Origin: Cavia porcellus
Taxonomy: Eukaryota > Chordata > Mammalia > Rodentia > Caviidae
Direction of reading: 5' to 3'
NCBI RefSeq assembly: GCF_034190915.1
Contig: NW_026947486.1
Span: 99,615,123-99,679,122, forward strand
Length of the DNA: 64,000 bases
Under the pieces are notes generated by a model. That model searched no databases. It was given only the letters and a program-made list of their open reading frames with translations, and was not told where the DNA came from. Shown piece by piece: positions 33,335 to 44,449 of the stretch. Position 1 is the stretch's first letter. The number at the start of each line of letters is the position of its first letter. Position numbers and translations under genes: made by a program.

Positions 33335-33660
33335 CATTTTTTCATACATTTATTTGCTATTTGTATTTCTTCAATCTAAGAAGTGCGTAGATGCCCATTT
33401 TTGGGTTGGACCTTGGAATTCTGAGGGTCTGACTTTTTTCAGTCCTTTATATGTTGTAGATGTACGTCCTCTGTCGGAAGGTCAGTTGGCTAAAATGTTT
33501 CCTCACTTTGTGAGTTGTCTTTTCACTCTGCTGGGTATTCCTATTTTTTGATGTGCAAAAGCTTGTTAATAAGATGAGATCCCCGCTGCTGATTCTCTGA
33601 AGGACTTCCTGCGCAGTTTGAGTTTTGTTCATGAACTCTCTGCCTACACCTGTGTCTCTA
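33335..33660 (-). repeat. L1 ORF2 fragment, antisense
   Basis: Plus strand reads 'cccatttttgggttggacct', 'gtcctttatatgttgtagat', 'tcagttggctaaaatgtttc' and 'ttgtcttttcactctgctgg', the standard antisense L1 ORF2 order. Confidence 0.85.
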
Positions 33661-33666
33661 AAATTT

Positions 33667-33765
33667 CGGGCTAGGGACGTAGCTCAGCAGCACAAGGGCC
33701 TGCCCGGCACGCATGAGGTCAAAGTTCCATCCCTGGTACAGAAAACAAAGAACAGAAAGAAAAGA
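33667..33765 (+). repeat. ID-like SINE
   Basis: 'gggctagggacgtagctcag' with B-box-like 'gttccatccctggtaca', A-rich tail with gaaa units. It sits between the antisense L1 ORF2 piece and plus-strand L1-like sequence. Confidence 0.85.
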
Positions 33766-33819
33766 TTTGTACCTGCTTTTTCGTCCAAAAGATTTACTGC
33801 TTCTGTTTTAATACTTAGC

Positions 33820-34100
33820 TCTCTGAAGCAGAAAGAATAAGTAGGGTCCAAAATAAACAACAGATACTGTGAATGGGAAGAAACTGTTCAAAAAGAAAGT
33901 GAAACTGGGATGGGAGAAAGAAAACAAAGAAAAGGAAAAATAAATACATACAAGATAGATAAGATAATATTATTAATTCCTATTAGATTATTGAAACGAA
34001 AATTTTGTGCCTAATATTAAAAAATTTTAAAAAGCACAAAAAATTACATGGGATAGTACATTCTCAAGTAAAGTGGAAAATCAAGATATAAAACTGCCTA
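33820..34100 (+). repeat. L1-like 3' sequence
   Basis: 'gaaactgttcaaaaagaaag' and 'tgaaactgggatgggagaaa' match 33.09-33.14 kb closely and 2.11 kb weakly. Confidence 0.5.
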
Positions 34101-34124
34101 TATATAATTACTGAAATTGTACCA

Positions 34125-34215
34125 TTGATTTTGGGGGAGCATACAGGAATTGAACTCGGGACCTCATGCTTGCTACGCAGGTGCTGCCCAATTAAGCTAA
34201 ATCCCCAACCCTGTA
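34125..34215 (-). repeat. ID-like SINE
   Basis: Minus-strand tRNA-like SINE: 'gaattgaactcgggacctca' (B box region) and 'aattaagctaaatccccaac' (A box region) on the plus strand. Confidence 0.85.
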
Positions 34216-34312
34216 ATTTTTTTTTTCTTTTTGGTGCCAGGGATGGCACTCATGACCTCGCACTTGCCAGGCAGGGGCTCGTGCCGCTGAGCTAAATCCC
34301 TGACTCCCTGTA
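34216..34312 (-). repeat. ID-like SINE, tandem with the previous one
   Basis: T-run, 'ttggtgccagggatggcact', 'cgtgccgctgagctaaatcc'. Directly abuts another SINE of the same orientation, probably by insertion into its tail. Confidence 0.85.
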
Positions 34313-34837
34313 TTTTTTAAAGGATTCAAAAAGTACAAATAAGTAGGTAGCAAAATGTTAAACTTATTTGGTCTTTTCTGTTCTTTGGGGGAAAGAGCGT
34401 GAAGATGAACAGGCATAGGTGTTTCTTTGTCATCTCAGACCTCTCATGTCACTGCCAGCTGCTCTGTCAATGGCATGAGTGCCAAACCTTCCAATGCCAG
34501 GTAGCTGTTTCTTCGTAAATCCCCTAATCAGGGTAAAGTATACTGGTCTAAAATGACTGAGCAAACTTTTGTCACTAGTCTCAGTACCATTGTGGGGAGG
34601 GTCCAGAACTGGCTTCAAAGCTGTGGATTAGTGTTGTCATTTATGCCCCCCCCCAAAAAAAAAACCAAAATTGATAATACTAGTCTACATTGTAAAGCAT
34701 TTTAAAAGGATAACAAGTGTTTGTTTTGCAAGGCTGTGGGCAGAAGCAAATTCTTATAATCAGCAGGAATCCAAATTACTATTGCCAATAGGTAAAATAG
34801 TGTAGAGATTCCTCAAAAATAATAATAATAACAATAA

Positions 34838-34975
34838 TGAGTGGGGAATGGTAGCATCTACCTCTAGTCTCGGCTACTTAGGAGGCTATGGCAGCAGGAC
34901 CACTTGAATTCAGGAGACAGAAACCAGCCTGGCAACATATCAACAACCTGTACCAAAAATAAATTAAAAGAAGAA
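34838..34975 (+). repeat. B1-like SINE
   Basis: Degenerate: 'gtggggaatggtagcatcta', 'ggctacttaggaggctatgg', 'gacagaaaccagcctggcaa'. Confidence 0.75.
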
Positions 34976-35129
34976 CTACTACTATGATCCAGAAATCACA
35001 CAACAGGGTACACCTAACAAAAAGGACTGAAAGCTCCTTTGAGGAGACAGCTGCGCCCCCATGGGGAGTCAATCACTTTTCATAATATTCAAGATATGGA
35101 ATCATCTTAGGTGTCCCTCAAAAACTGAA

Positions 35130-35226
35130 TAAAGGCTGGGATGCAGCTCAGTGGCATAAGCGCCTGCCTGGTAAGCACAAGGTTCTGAGATTGATTCCCG
35201 GTACCACAAAACACAAAACAAAACTT
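35130..35226 (+). repeat. ID-like SINE inside L1
   Basis: 'aggctgggatgcagctcagt' and 'ttgattcccggtaccacaaa', with an acaaaa tail. Confidence 0.88.
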
Positions 35227-35318
35227 AGCAAAATAAGCAAACAATACATAAATAAGTATAAGAGCTGTGGATCATTTTTTTTTAATTTAAAAACTGAAAT
35301 ACAGAAAATGTGAGATAG

Positions 35319-35320
<2 letters not shown>

Positions 35321-35363
<43 letters not shown>

Positions 35364-35368
35364 ATACA
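35321..35368. repeat. (CA)n microsatellite
   Basis: Uninterrupted CA run followed by tacacatacac. Confidence 0.97.
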
Positions 35369-35847
35369 CTGGGATGCTACTTAGACAAAGCAAGAATAAA
35401 ATATTGGACTTTGTGACAACATGAGACGAGCTGAAGGAAACAAGTAAGTGAAATAGCCAGACACTGAAGAGAAATACTGTGTGATCTTACTCATCTGTGG
35501 AATCGAAGAACATTAATACTGTAAAGTAGCAGAATGCTGACTACTGAGGTAGCTGCTGAGTAGGTGTGAGGTAGTGAGGGGCTGCGGAAGGGGAAGCTTG
35601 GTCAAAGGGATATAACCAGAGTTCCGAAGAGTTCAACAGCTCAACAGGAATAAACTCCAAGAGACCTACTTTCAGCAAGGTGACTAGTATTCTTGAAAAC
35701 TGGAGTGGATTCTCTGGCACACAATGATAACTGTGTGAACAGTGTGACTTGTAATTACCTAGATTTAACTACTCCACAACAAATATGGACTTCATAACAT
35801 CGTGATATTCACAGTAAACACATACAATGTTATGAGAGTTGGGGAGG

Positions 35848-35970
35848 TTGTTGTTTTTGAGACAGGGCCTTGCTATGTAGTCCAGGAGTGCCTTGCACTG
35901 CAAACAATCCTCCTGCCTCAGCCTCCCAAGTGCTGGAATTAAAAGTCTGTGCCACCATGCCTGGCATAAT
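35848..35970 (-). repeat. B1-like SINE
   Basis: Minus strand: 'gagacagggccttgctatgt', 'tcctcctgcctcagcctccc', 'gccaccatgcctggca'. Confidence 0.93.
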
Positions 35971-36294
35971 GCCAATTTTTAAAAAAAAATTAAAAATAAA
36001 AATAAATGCATTTACTGCCTCTTTTTAAATAGCGTATATGTAAAATAAAATGTATTTTACATAAATTTAAAACCCAGTGAACACAAATACTGTCCTCTCT
36101 TCCCAGGTATTTCTGCTAATGTCAATTTATTTCACTGAACTTCCTAGAAATCACATGTCCCAGGATAATAATGGTATTCTTCAACTTCTTTGGAGTCAGT
36201 GATGCTTACTTTAAAACCTATAAGTCTCTATGTAGCCTGGGCTATATAGAGCTTAAGGGCAGCTGGAGCTAAATAGCCAAAGGATATTTAAAAA

Positions 36295-36401
36295 AATGAA
36301 AAAAAAAAGAAAGAAAAAGGAAGCATGGATGGATGGATGGAAGGAAGGAAGGAAGGAAGAAAGAAAGACCTAATCCTAACCCTAACCCTAACCCTAACCC
36401 T

Positions 36402-36437
<36 letters not shown>

Positions 36438-36440
36438 AGC
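36295..36440. repeat. Compound (GGAT)n/(GGAA)n/(GAAA)n microsatellite
   Basis: Purine-rich tetranucleotide runs on both sides of a telomeric-type repeat. Confidence 0.95.
36369..36404. repeat. Interstitial telomeric repeat (CCCTAA)n
   Basis: Six consecutive units CCTAAC/CCTAAT/CCTAAG, 36 bp, with only the end units altered. It sits exactly between GGAA/GAAA blocks. Confidence 0.95.
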
Positions 36441-36444
36441 AATC

Positions 36445-37500
36445 ACACTATAAATAAATTCATTGTTACTACTTAGCTCTGCATCCAAGCAATATTTACA
36501 AAACCCAAAAAATTTAACTTAGTAATTTTAAGGATCTTGATTTTGCCCTAAGGTGCCCCCTAACTTCCCAGCACATACAGTTTAAAGTAGATGATTAATT
36601 GTAATTCATGGCTCTCAAATCCACTAGTGTTACAGTAGTGCTTAGCCTGTGAGTGCAGGCCATATATGATTCCTTTTGCTCTTTGATTACCAAGTCTACA
36701 CCGGCCTTTGGATGTTCTGAAGTCAGTCCGAGATGGACACTGCCATCAGGATAGGGTTCACATCTCTGCACCCTGGCGCTCTCCATTGGCTGGGTTCTCT
36801 GAGCTCCAGTGTTCTCCTGTGACACAGAAAGGCTGTCAAAGGTGTATCTGCAATCTCCTGACTGTCACTGGTAGAAACCAGCTACCTATCAGATAAGCTC
36901 CCTCTTCTTGGTGGATCCCCTGTAGTCCTCATTAGCTACTTCATTGTTATCCCAATACCTTGAAAGCAGTAATAGCTCCCATTCACTGCATCCCCAGTGT
37001 GTGCCTACAGCACCCCCTCCCCACTATGTGCTAACACCCTCAGCTCCACCCCTCCATCACTACTACTGACACTGTGTTAAGCAGGTAGGCTTTCTCAGCA
37101 ACACACAAGTATAGTAAAATGAGGATTTCCAGGTCTTTCTATGGCTTGACCTCCAGATTCCTTTTGGTCTCTCACTGCCTGCTCTCCCAAGATGGCTAAG
37201 TAGAACCAAACTCCCAAGTACTTCAGGGCTCACCTTTAAGTCAGTCTTCAGAATATACTGGCTAACTTGAAGATTCATAGTTCTGTCTTTCTGCTTGACA
37301 TGGATACCTGACTTAACAACATCATGGTAAAGTTTTGGAAGCCTGGCAGCAGCTTCTAGTTTCCCAAGAGGACTGCTTCCTTAATAACTGAGCCATCTAA
37401 GTCACTCCAGGGGACATCATCTGTAAGGAGGGAGGAGCAACTGTGAGATACCTGATGCAGTTGTGTAGCCACAGTCAAGACACTCAACCCCTTTACATGT
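36445..37500. other. Unassigned sequence
   Basis: No gene or repeat family recognised. Moderate GC, short open frames only. Confidence 0.3.
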
Positions 37501-37504
37501 GATT

Positions 37505-37632
37505 GGTTTTTTTTTTTGTTTGTTTGTTTGTTTTCTTTGGTACCAGGAATCGAACTCAAGACCTCACACTTACCAGTCAGGCACTGTGCCGCTGAGCTAA
37601 ATCCCCAGCAACACATTAATTTTTTTTTTTTT
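37505..37632 (-). repeat. ID-like SINE
   Basis: Minus strand; T-run with gttt units, 'ggtaccaggaatcgaactca' and 'gccgctgagctaaatcccca'. Confidence 0.9.
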
Positions 37633-38075
37633 CTGAAATAAAACTATTTGGAAGGCCATTCACAAATGAAAAGCCATCTGGGGATGACAGTGTACAATGA
37701 AGTACGGTACCATTGCTGCCCCCTGGTTGATGTGTTTTGAAATTTTGTTGTAGTTTTTCTTCCTCCTCCTTCTTTTCTTTTGTATTGTTGAAATAAAATA
37801 GATTTTGAAAAAAAAACCAACAATAAATGAGAAGTCACTTTATCTATTTACCACGAAAAACCCTGCCGGTGGGACAGGAAACAGTACTTCCAATATCATG
37901 CATATAGAGGCTCTCCCTCTGGCAGCCTTGGGGGGCCTGGACATGCTTCATGGCATTCAGCTGAGTACCCCAATGCTTTCACCTCATGCCAGGTGCAGTG
38001 CTGTCTCTGAGACTACAAATACCAGGAAAGGGAGTTAATGCTTATTTACTTCTCATATGAATAGGCCTTTACTCA
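37633..38075. other. Unassigned sequence
   Basis: No gene recognised. Confidence 0.3.
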
Positions 38076-38083
38076 CTGTGTGT

Positions 38084-38087
38084 AGGC

Positions 38088-38119
<32 letters not shown>

Positions 38120-38138
38120 GTGTGTGTGTGTTAGTTGT
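38084..38138. repeat. (GT)n microsatellite
   Basis: GT run with one GC interruption. Confidence 0.95.
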
Positions 38139-38162
38139 GTGTTGTGACTCTTTAATATTAAG

Positions 38163-38262
38163 TAACTTCTGTTTCTTGTGGTGCTCGGGATAGAACCCAG
38201 AATCTTGCACATACTACATAGGAAAGCGTTCTACCATTAAGCAACATGTGGAGTCCTTGCGT
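38163..38262 (-). repeat. ID-like SINE, old
   Basis: 'gtggtgctcgggatagaacc' and 'gcgttctaccattaagcaac' on the plus strand mark the two tRNA-like halves. Confidence 0.65.
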
Positions 38263-38441
38263 TCCTCTCTTAAAGAAGCCCTCCTGTCCTTACATATGTG
38301 ACTACTCGACATTAAAGACCTGTAAGTCTCAACAGGCCTGCATTTCTTTCAAGTGACATGTAGGCTCTATGGGACCCTACATGTGTTAAATTTCATGTTT
38401 AGTATTCAGAACCAAAGTGTACCCTCCTTTGAAAATGCTTA

Positions 38442-38590
38442 CAAGCTGGGCATGGTGACACACAACCCTAATCCCAGCGTTCGGAAGGCTCAGACAGGAA
38501 GATCAGCACAAGCTCCAGGACTGCCAAGGGTATAATGAATTCAAAGTCTGCTTGAACTACACAATGAGACCGTGCCTCAAAAAACTAAAA
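38442..38590 (+). repeat. B1-like SINE
   Basis: 'gctgggcatggtgacacaca' to 'aatgagaccgtgcctcaaaa'. Confidence 0.9.
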
Positions 38591-38660
38591 CACAGAGCTT
38601 AATGAAAAGTCACACAGATCATTAAATAGTAACTCTCCAATTTAAAAATCCTTGCTTTGA

Positions 38661-38818
38661 GGCCAGGCATGGTGACACATACCTGTAATCCCAGCACTCA
38701 GTCAGTAGAGGCTGGAGGATCTCTGTGAGTTTCAGGCCAGCCTGGGCTGCAAGGTAAGTCCAAGGCCAACCTGATCTAAAAGAAACCCCCCCCCCACACA
38801 CACACACACAAAAAAAGG
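38661..38818 (+). repeat. B1-like SINE with C/CA/A tail
   Basis: 'ggccaggcatggtgacacat', 'caggccagcctgggctgcaa', then a C-run, (CA)n and A-run. Confidence 0.93.
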
Positions 38819-39060
38819 TTTTTGGGAGGCAAAAAATTTAGTCAGGGGTAGAGCATGTCCCTAGAATTCTCAAAGTCCTGCATTTAGCCTGAGCATGTGG
38901 AAAAACTAATACATGTATATTTGTATGCACTGTCATTAACAAGCAGATGGATGGGCTTTGCTGAGTCATAAAGAAGAGGTAAAACAGAAAGATTTCTGCC
39001 AGATCGCCATCTCATATTTTCCATAAGCACAAAGAAGCAACCTAGAACCAATCTTCTAAG

Positions 39061-39182
39061 TGAGGTGGAGTGGCACAGCCCTATAGCCCTGTATTCAGAG
39101 GGCTGACACAGGATAATGAAGAGTTCCAGGCCAACCTGCACACTTTAAGGACAGCTGGTCTCAAAATCCAAAACCAAAAATC
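39061..39182 (+). repeat. B1-like SINE, degenerate
   Basis: 'tgaggtggagtggcacagcc', 'gttccaggccaacctgca', 'ctggtctcaaaatcc'. Confidence 0.7.
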
Positions 39183-39184
39183 CC

Positions 39185-39640
39185 CTAAATTCTGCATTTT
39201 CAGAAAAAAAAAAAAATGGGGCTTGTCTATCTTGATCACCTGTTTAATCTCTCATGTGAATATGAAAAGCGTGGCTGCCTGCTGAAATTCACTTCCGGTG
39301 CGGCCCAGCTATCCAGCTCAGTGAGGAAGGGATCTTGACTCGTGTCCCTGTGTCCACCACTGTCCTGGCTACAGAAGGAAGCACACAAGGCAGGGATCAT
39401 GTCCTCAGGGGACTCTGTAATCACCACACAGTGCATTGGTGAAATATTCGCTGTAAAGACTGGCAAGCTGCCTGAGCTTCTGGGAACACAGTGAGACCTG
39501 AGCTAACCCACACTGCTTCAGGACCATTCCAGTACCCAGAGTTTCTCCCCATCCCTGCCAGTGCAGGGCCTGCCTGCCCCTGACTCAGCTGGTCACTCTC
39601 TCCTACTCACTGGCTCCACCCAAGTCACAGGAGCCATCTC
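39185..39640. other. Unassigned sequence
   Basis: No gene recognised. Confidence 0.3.
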
Positions 39641-39978
39641 CCAGTTACTCCTGCAGGTCCCGTGCATTACCACCTCAAATCTCTGCACCACCAGCTTCTT
39701 CTGCTGCCATTCTCTGCCCAGGGATCCTAGCAAAACTTCTTGTATCACTTTTTCAGGGGAGCTTTCCCTCACCACCTACTCTAAAGGAACCATGTATCAG
39801 GGGCTTGAGAACTCTTACTTACTATGCGAATTTCCTTTATTCATCTAGTGTATTAACTGTCTCCCCCTGACAGCAGTCAGTTCTCTGAGAACAGGCACCT
39901 TATCTACGGGACCACTGCATTTCCAAGTTTACACGAGGACCCCAATGCTTACTGTTGAATAAGTCAATGTTGGACTGT
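39640..39978 (+). repeat. L2-like old LINE fragment
   Basis: The end follows the L2 3' pattern: 'ttctctgagaacaggcacct', 'gggaccactgcatttccaag', 'ccccaatgcttactgttgaa'. The upstream part is only weakly similar. Confidence 0.6.
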
Positions 39979-40225
39979 CTCAAAACCTCCCTCAAGTTCC
40001 ATCTGCTGAATCAAAACCACCTGACCCTCCTCAAACCGCTTTCCCTTCTGGCAATGGATCCTCCCAGTTTAGCACCCAAAGGTTCACTGACTGCCTGAAT
40101 AACTCACCTTTGTAGATTCCCTAGAAGCTAAGTCAATACATCCTCAATGTCTCGTGGGCCAATAAGAGTCCTCAGGTCAGATCGGTGTTGACATCTGCAC
40201 ATGACTTTCATGAGAATCAAAGTGT

Positions 40226-40330
40226 ATGGGCCCAGATTGGTGGTGCACACCTTAATCAAAGGTACTAGGAATGATGACACAAGAGGAGTTCAGTCTGGAC
40301 AACTTAGCAGAACCCTATCTCACACACAGC
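40226..40330 (+). repeat. B1-like SINE, degenerate
   Basis: 'cccagattggtggtgcacac', 'aggagttcagtctggacaac', 'agaaccctatctcacaca'. Confidence 0.7.
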
Positions 40331-40583
40331 AAAATCATAGTAAGAATAATAAAGGTTGCAGATACAGACCAGAGCTGAGTTCAATCTTCATAATTAAAAT
40401 AAATAAATAAGTGTTTAAAAAGCCAGGGAATTACTAAACACTGAGTCATTTGACGGTCTGGCATAAGAATATATTTTAGAGGCTAGGATGGGTTTCTCAG
40501 ACTTTGAGCAAATGTCCCTGAATAATTTTTTCTTCTCTATAGCTTTTGACACACCGCAAGGAGAGTGAGAAGCCATGAAGTAG

Positions 40584-40690
40584 TGAAGGTACGATGGTGC
40601 ACACCTATAACCTCAGCACTCGTGGAGGCTACAGCAAGAGGACAGCATGCTCAAGGCCAGCCTCAGCAAATAGAGTCTTGTGAGATGTTT
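40584..40690 (+). repeat. B1-like SINE
   Basis: 'gtacgatggtgcacacctat', 'aaggccagcctcagcaaata'. Confidence 0.78.
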
Positions 40691-40713
40691 CAAATTTTTA
40701 CAAATTAAAATAA

Positions 40714-40785
40714 ATAGGGCCAAGGATGCAGCTCAGTGAAGTGTTGGTTTCAGTCTCCAGTAGCACACCCAGAACAGGCCATGAA
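40714..40785 (+). repeat. ID-like SINE, truncated
   Basis: 'ggccaaggatgcagctcagt' followed by a short 'ggtttcagtctccagtagca'. Confidence 0.65.
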
Positions 40786-40974
40786 CCTGTTACTAAAGTT
40801 GTATTTATATTGCCAAATAGTTCGGATGTGACCTTGTGCACTGCACACAGAAGGGATCTACATGCAAGTGTTATTTAATGTTTAGATTTAATATATGTAT
40901 ATGTTCTTTTTATAACTGTACCTTAAACAAATACAAATCGTATTAGCTTCCAGAAAATATAACAGTTGCTTTGC

Positions 40975-41480
40975 TTGTGCCGCTGGGGTTTGAACCCCGA
41001 GCCTCATCAATGTTAAGTGTGACATCCTGTGCAAATGATGCAGGCACTGACTGCACAACGCAAGATTAAGAGAAGACAAAACACACAGGAAAGCTGGGAC
41101 TGGCTGGGACACGGCCCTCCGGTGGAGAAGTGGCAATGCCACACCAGCACCTTTATTTATACACAGTAAAAAGGGAAGCACGCCACAGGGTCAAAAGTGC
41201 AAGGTCTTGGTAAGATCACAAAAAAGGGTGCACTTCAGAGTCATCTGTGCTACAATTAACAGGACAGAGCAGCAAGCTGGACACCTGCTGATGCGCTGCT
41301 GACCTAGAGGTCAACTTGTTTCCATGTGGGGGGAATGCTTCTGGCATTCCATGTTCCTGGGACCAGCTTTGCTCTAGCCCCAGGGAGTCCACTGACCCCC
41401 ATCTCAGCCACAGCTCAGCTGGTCCACACAGGTGAGTAAGTGCTCTACCACAGAGCTACATTTCCAGTCCCCGGAAAAGG
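40975..41480 (-). repeat. ID-like SINE split by an LTR
   Basis: Left part 'ccgctggggtttgaaccccg' and right part 'gtgctctaccacagagctac' are the two halves of one minus-strand SINE; the LTR at 41018-41430 lies between them. Confidence 0.75.
41018..41430 (-). mobile_element. Solo LTR inserted in an ID-like SINE
   Basis: 413-bp element bounded by TGTG...CACA and flanked by GTTAAG (41012-41017) and GGTGAG (41431-41436), a decayed 6-bp target duplication. On the minus strand a TATA-like TGTATAAATAAAGG is present near 41150-41163. No internal retroviral genes are present. Family unknown. Confidence 0.65.
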
Positions 41481-42255
41481 TAATGGAGTGTTTCAGGACA
41501 GGACAGGATGGCCTTCTCAGACTTCAAGCAGCTTCCCTAAATACATAATGCTTCTCAGAAGTGAAATCCTTTCCTCCATTTCCTGTCACCTTCCTCTCTT
41601 ACATTCCTTCCTTCTTTCTGTTAAAGCTAGCTGAGGGTAGGGGACTTCTTTTCTGGCTGTCACTAAAAGATACTCATCTTTCTGGCCTTCAACTCAGCCA
41701 TCATTAAAATTACCCTTGCCTGAAGCTAGAGGACACCACTTGCAAGATCCAGTCCAGGTCTGAAGACTCCATTAAGGGGCAGAAGTGGAAAATCTGCTCC
41801 AGCACTTTTGCATGAAGACATGGAGTGCTATTCTTAACAATGACTTTTAATAAGCTCATGTGCCCAAGTAGACTGTTAACAAAAATCAATACAAAATGGA
41901 AAGCTGGTTTGCATTCTTGGATAATCAATTGATGTCATCAAGTTTCGAAGAAGGGCAGTGTCAGGGCTGAAAATGCTTGCTGACTGACATTTCTGCCTGA
42001 AGATCCATCCTGAGTCACAAGCCCAAATGAGGACTGGCACGTCTCGCTATATTCCTGTGGCTCTCATCAATCCTGGTTCCTTTCTGCCCCTTGACTGACC
42101 AGCTGATGACCTCAGCTGAGCTTCTTGGTGTAGTTCACTTCTGGCCTTATCACTCTGGCCTCTTGGCTCCACTCTGTAGCTGCTAGAGATCCTCTTCCTA
42201 AACCCAACCTCAAATCTACCTGCTCCTGAAGACCAGAGGGATCTTTCACCATCCT
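41480..42255. other. Unassigned sequence
   Basis: No gene recognised. Confidence 0.3.
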
Positions 42256-42261
42256 GCTGGA

Positions 42262-42350
42262 GCCCCACCTGTGCCTCTAACCAAGTGGGTTACATCTCAG
42301 CCATCCAAGCCTGCTTCCTCATCTATAAAAGTGTAAGAATAGACTAAGAA
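42262..42350 (+). repeat. MIR-like old SINE fragment
   Basis: 'accaagtgggttacatctca' and 'ctgcttcctcatctataaaa' follow the conserved MIR core/3' part. Confidence 0.6.
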
Positions 42351-42355
42351 TGTCC

Positions 42356-42409
42356 CTTGGGGACAGAGTCCTTGCTTAGCATGTACAGAGCCCAGGGTTG
42401 AGCCTCAGT

Positions 42410-42416
<7 letters not shown>
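42356..42416 (+). repeat. ID-like SINE, degenerate
   Basis: 'cttgcttagcatgtacagag' and 'cagggttgagcctcagtact', running into the microsatellite. Confidence 0.65.
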
Positions 42417-42502
<86 letters not shown>

Positions 42503-42530
42503 AAGAGAGAGAGAGAAAGAGAGAGAGAGC
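42415..42530. repeat. (GT)n(GA)n compound microsatellite
   Basis: GT run then a long GA run with gaaa interruptions. The open frames over it on both strands are low-complexity. Confidence 0.97.
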
Positions 42531-43185
42531 TTGAAAGTCCCATTTTACTCTAGGAATCAAACTTCTATGAGAGCTAAAGCAAAAGAAATTGTTATGCCTT
42601 CTTTTCAATAACAGATGTCACTCCAGCACTGACTAATATCTTGGATCCTGTCAGCTTTCCTGAAGTCTCTGGTAATCAGAACAGAAAGTACAAACCCCTT
42701 AGCTTCCACTAATATGGAACCAATAGAGTGGTAAACCCTACTGTATATAGGATTTTAAATTGTCCCTCCACGTAGATGTATCCAATCATTCAAAAACTAC
42801 TGAGCCTCTATTTGTAACAAATACAGAAGGTCTATTTGCCTCCTCAGCCCCTCCCTTCTCTTCTTCCTGGCTACTGTCGGTTGACCACTTTGCCTCCGCC
42901 ATACTCTTCTGCCATGAATTTATGCTTTGAAGCCAGGCAACCATGGACTGTATGCAGTGGGATCTGAGCCAAATAAACCTTCCCTCCTTTAAACTGTAGT
43001 TATTGAACATTTTGAACCAGCAACCAAAGAGTGACTATTATACCAGTGAACTATGGGCAGCATGAAGGGACAAAATTCACTGTGTGCAGATATAAGGAGG
43101 GGGTTGTGTGCAGCCGTAACTTCCTATCTGGTTGCACATCAGAATCAGTTGAGGAGTTTCCTTCTTTGATTGAAAAAGAAATGTA

Positions 43186-43320
43186 GGGACTGGAGATTTA
43201 GCTCAGTGGCAAAAGCGCCTGCCTTGCAAGCAGGCAGCCATGAATTCGATCCCAAGTACCGATAAAAAGGAAAAAGACAAAAAAAAAAAAAAAAAAAAAA
43301 AAAAAACTACGAAAAGAAAA
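43186..43320 (+). mobile_element. ID-like SINE with intact target duplication
   Basis: A box tagctcagtggca, B box attcgatccc, tail gataaaaaggaaaaagaca then about 28 A. Target duplication gaaaaagaaatgta at 43172-43185 and 43321-43334 is perfect, so this is a young copy. Confidence 0.95.
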
Positions 43321-43334
43321 GAAAAAGAAATGTA

Positions 43335-43475
43335 AAGTAAGGCACAGCAACTCATATCGGCAATCCCCGCCCTCAGGATGCTGAGGCAGAATGATGACAG
43401 TTTAGAGATCAGCCTCAGCTACACAGCAAGTGTGACATCAATGTGGGTGACACAGTAAGACACTACCAAAAGCCT
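43335..43475 (+). repeat. B1-like SINE, degenerate
   Basis: 'ggcacagcaactcatatcgg', 'gagatcagcctcagctacac', 'gacacagtaagacactacca'. Confidence 0.75.
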
Positions 43476-43611
43476 AAACAAATTAAAAAAATACATAAAT
43501 AGGAGGCAAAACAGGGAAACAAATGACAACATTTTAAAGACCTCCAACACCAGATGCCTAGTTTTCTTGCTCCAAAGCAATTCTGGTGTCAGGTTTTGGG
43601 TTTGCTTTGTT

Positions 43612-43700
43612 TTGTTTTGAGGTACTGTGAGGGATTTAGTGCAGGGCACTGCTTACCTTAAGCAAAGGCTCTTCCACTGAGTTACAGAGCCAGCCCCTAT
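43612..43700 (-). repeat. ID-like SINE, old
   Basis: 'gaggtactgtgagggattta' and 'ggctcttccactgagttaca' on the plus strand. Confidence 0.65.
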
Positions 43701-43710
43701 TACAAGCTTT

Positions 43711-44024
43711 TGTATCCTGCTGCAACCCGCAGGGCTTTTGAGGTTCTTAGGGTGAAAGACTACAAGAGGATAAGAAAAAATAAAGAGATAAAGCAAAGGC
43801 CCCTTCACTGCAGGGCCTTTTATTTATACCTTCTTAGCAACTAAATGTCCTGATAACCCCCTGTTCTCCTAGCAACCCACTGTTTGGATTGTCTTGGGGC
43901 TTGGTGTTTTGGGGGGCTGGAGTAGCTTCTTCAGATGGCTTGACCCAGGTGTCCTTTGTTCTTGGGAAGGCCACATGCCAGCCCTGCACCTGTGGTGAGT
44001 TTCCAGCTTCAAGGCTCCCAACAG
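43711..44024 (-). mobile_element. Solo LTR, ERVK/IAP-like (minus strand)
   Basis: On the minus strand begins TGTTGGGAGCC and ends TACA, with TATA-like GGTATAAATAAAAGG near 43818-43832. Related to the LTR at 9.35-9.67 kb. No matching target duplication seen, so the boundaries are approximate. Confidence 0.7.
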
Positions 44025-44271
44025 TATCTGCCTGTTACCACATTGTGGGAACAAATAAAATCCAGGCTCCTGTGCCCTGAGCAATGAATTGCAAAGTGGT
44101 AAGCAGCAAACAAAGTTCAGTGCCTACTACCACCCCTCCAAAAAATCATAGAAACATCATCTAAACCATATTTACTAAGGTGTTGGGAAGAGCCAACGTT
44201 CTTCATAAAAAGAAAAAAAAAAATGCATTCGATGGCGGTTTGAACCACTACCCTGCAGCGTTCTTTCTTTC

Positions 44272-44385
44272 ATAACAAGTTGTGACACTTGTAACCCCAG
44301 TATTCTCAGAGGTTGATAAAGAATCGCCAGCATGACCCTCCCTGAAGTACATTGTTAAAATTCTGTCCAAAACCCATAAAAAAGA
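44272..44385 (+). repeat. B1-like SINE, degenerate
   Basis: 'cataacaagttgtgacactt', 'aaccccagtattctcagagg'. Confidence 0.6.
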
Positions 44386-44449
44386 CTTAAGACCATTTTA
44401 ACACTTGCTTAATTAAAACAAATAAAAGACACGGCTCAGTGACATTAAC

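Larger units (their letters stand above)
34976..35785 (+). repeat. L1 3' end fragment, interrupted by a SINE and (CA)n
   Basis: 'tatgatccagaaatcacaca', 'gtgtccctcaaaaactgaat', then after the SINE 'gggatgctacttagacaaag', 'gaaatactgtgtgatcttac' and an 'aactactccacaacaa' end. This is typical L1 ORF2-end order. Confidence 0.7.

Noticed and set aside
42411..42611. Arg/Glu- and Ser/Leu/His/Thr-repeat open frames
   Set aside because: They are translations of the (GT)n(GA)n microsatellite.
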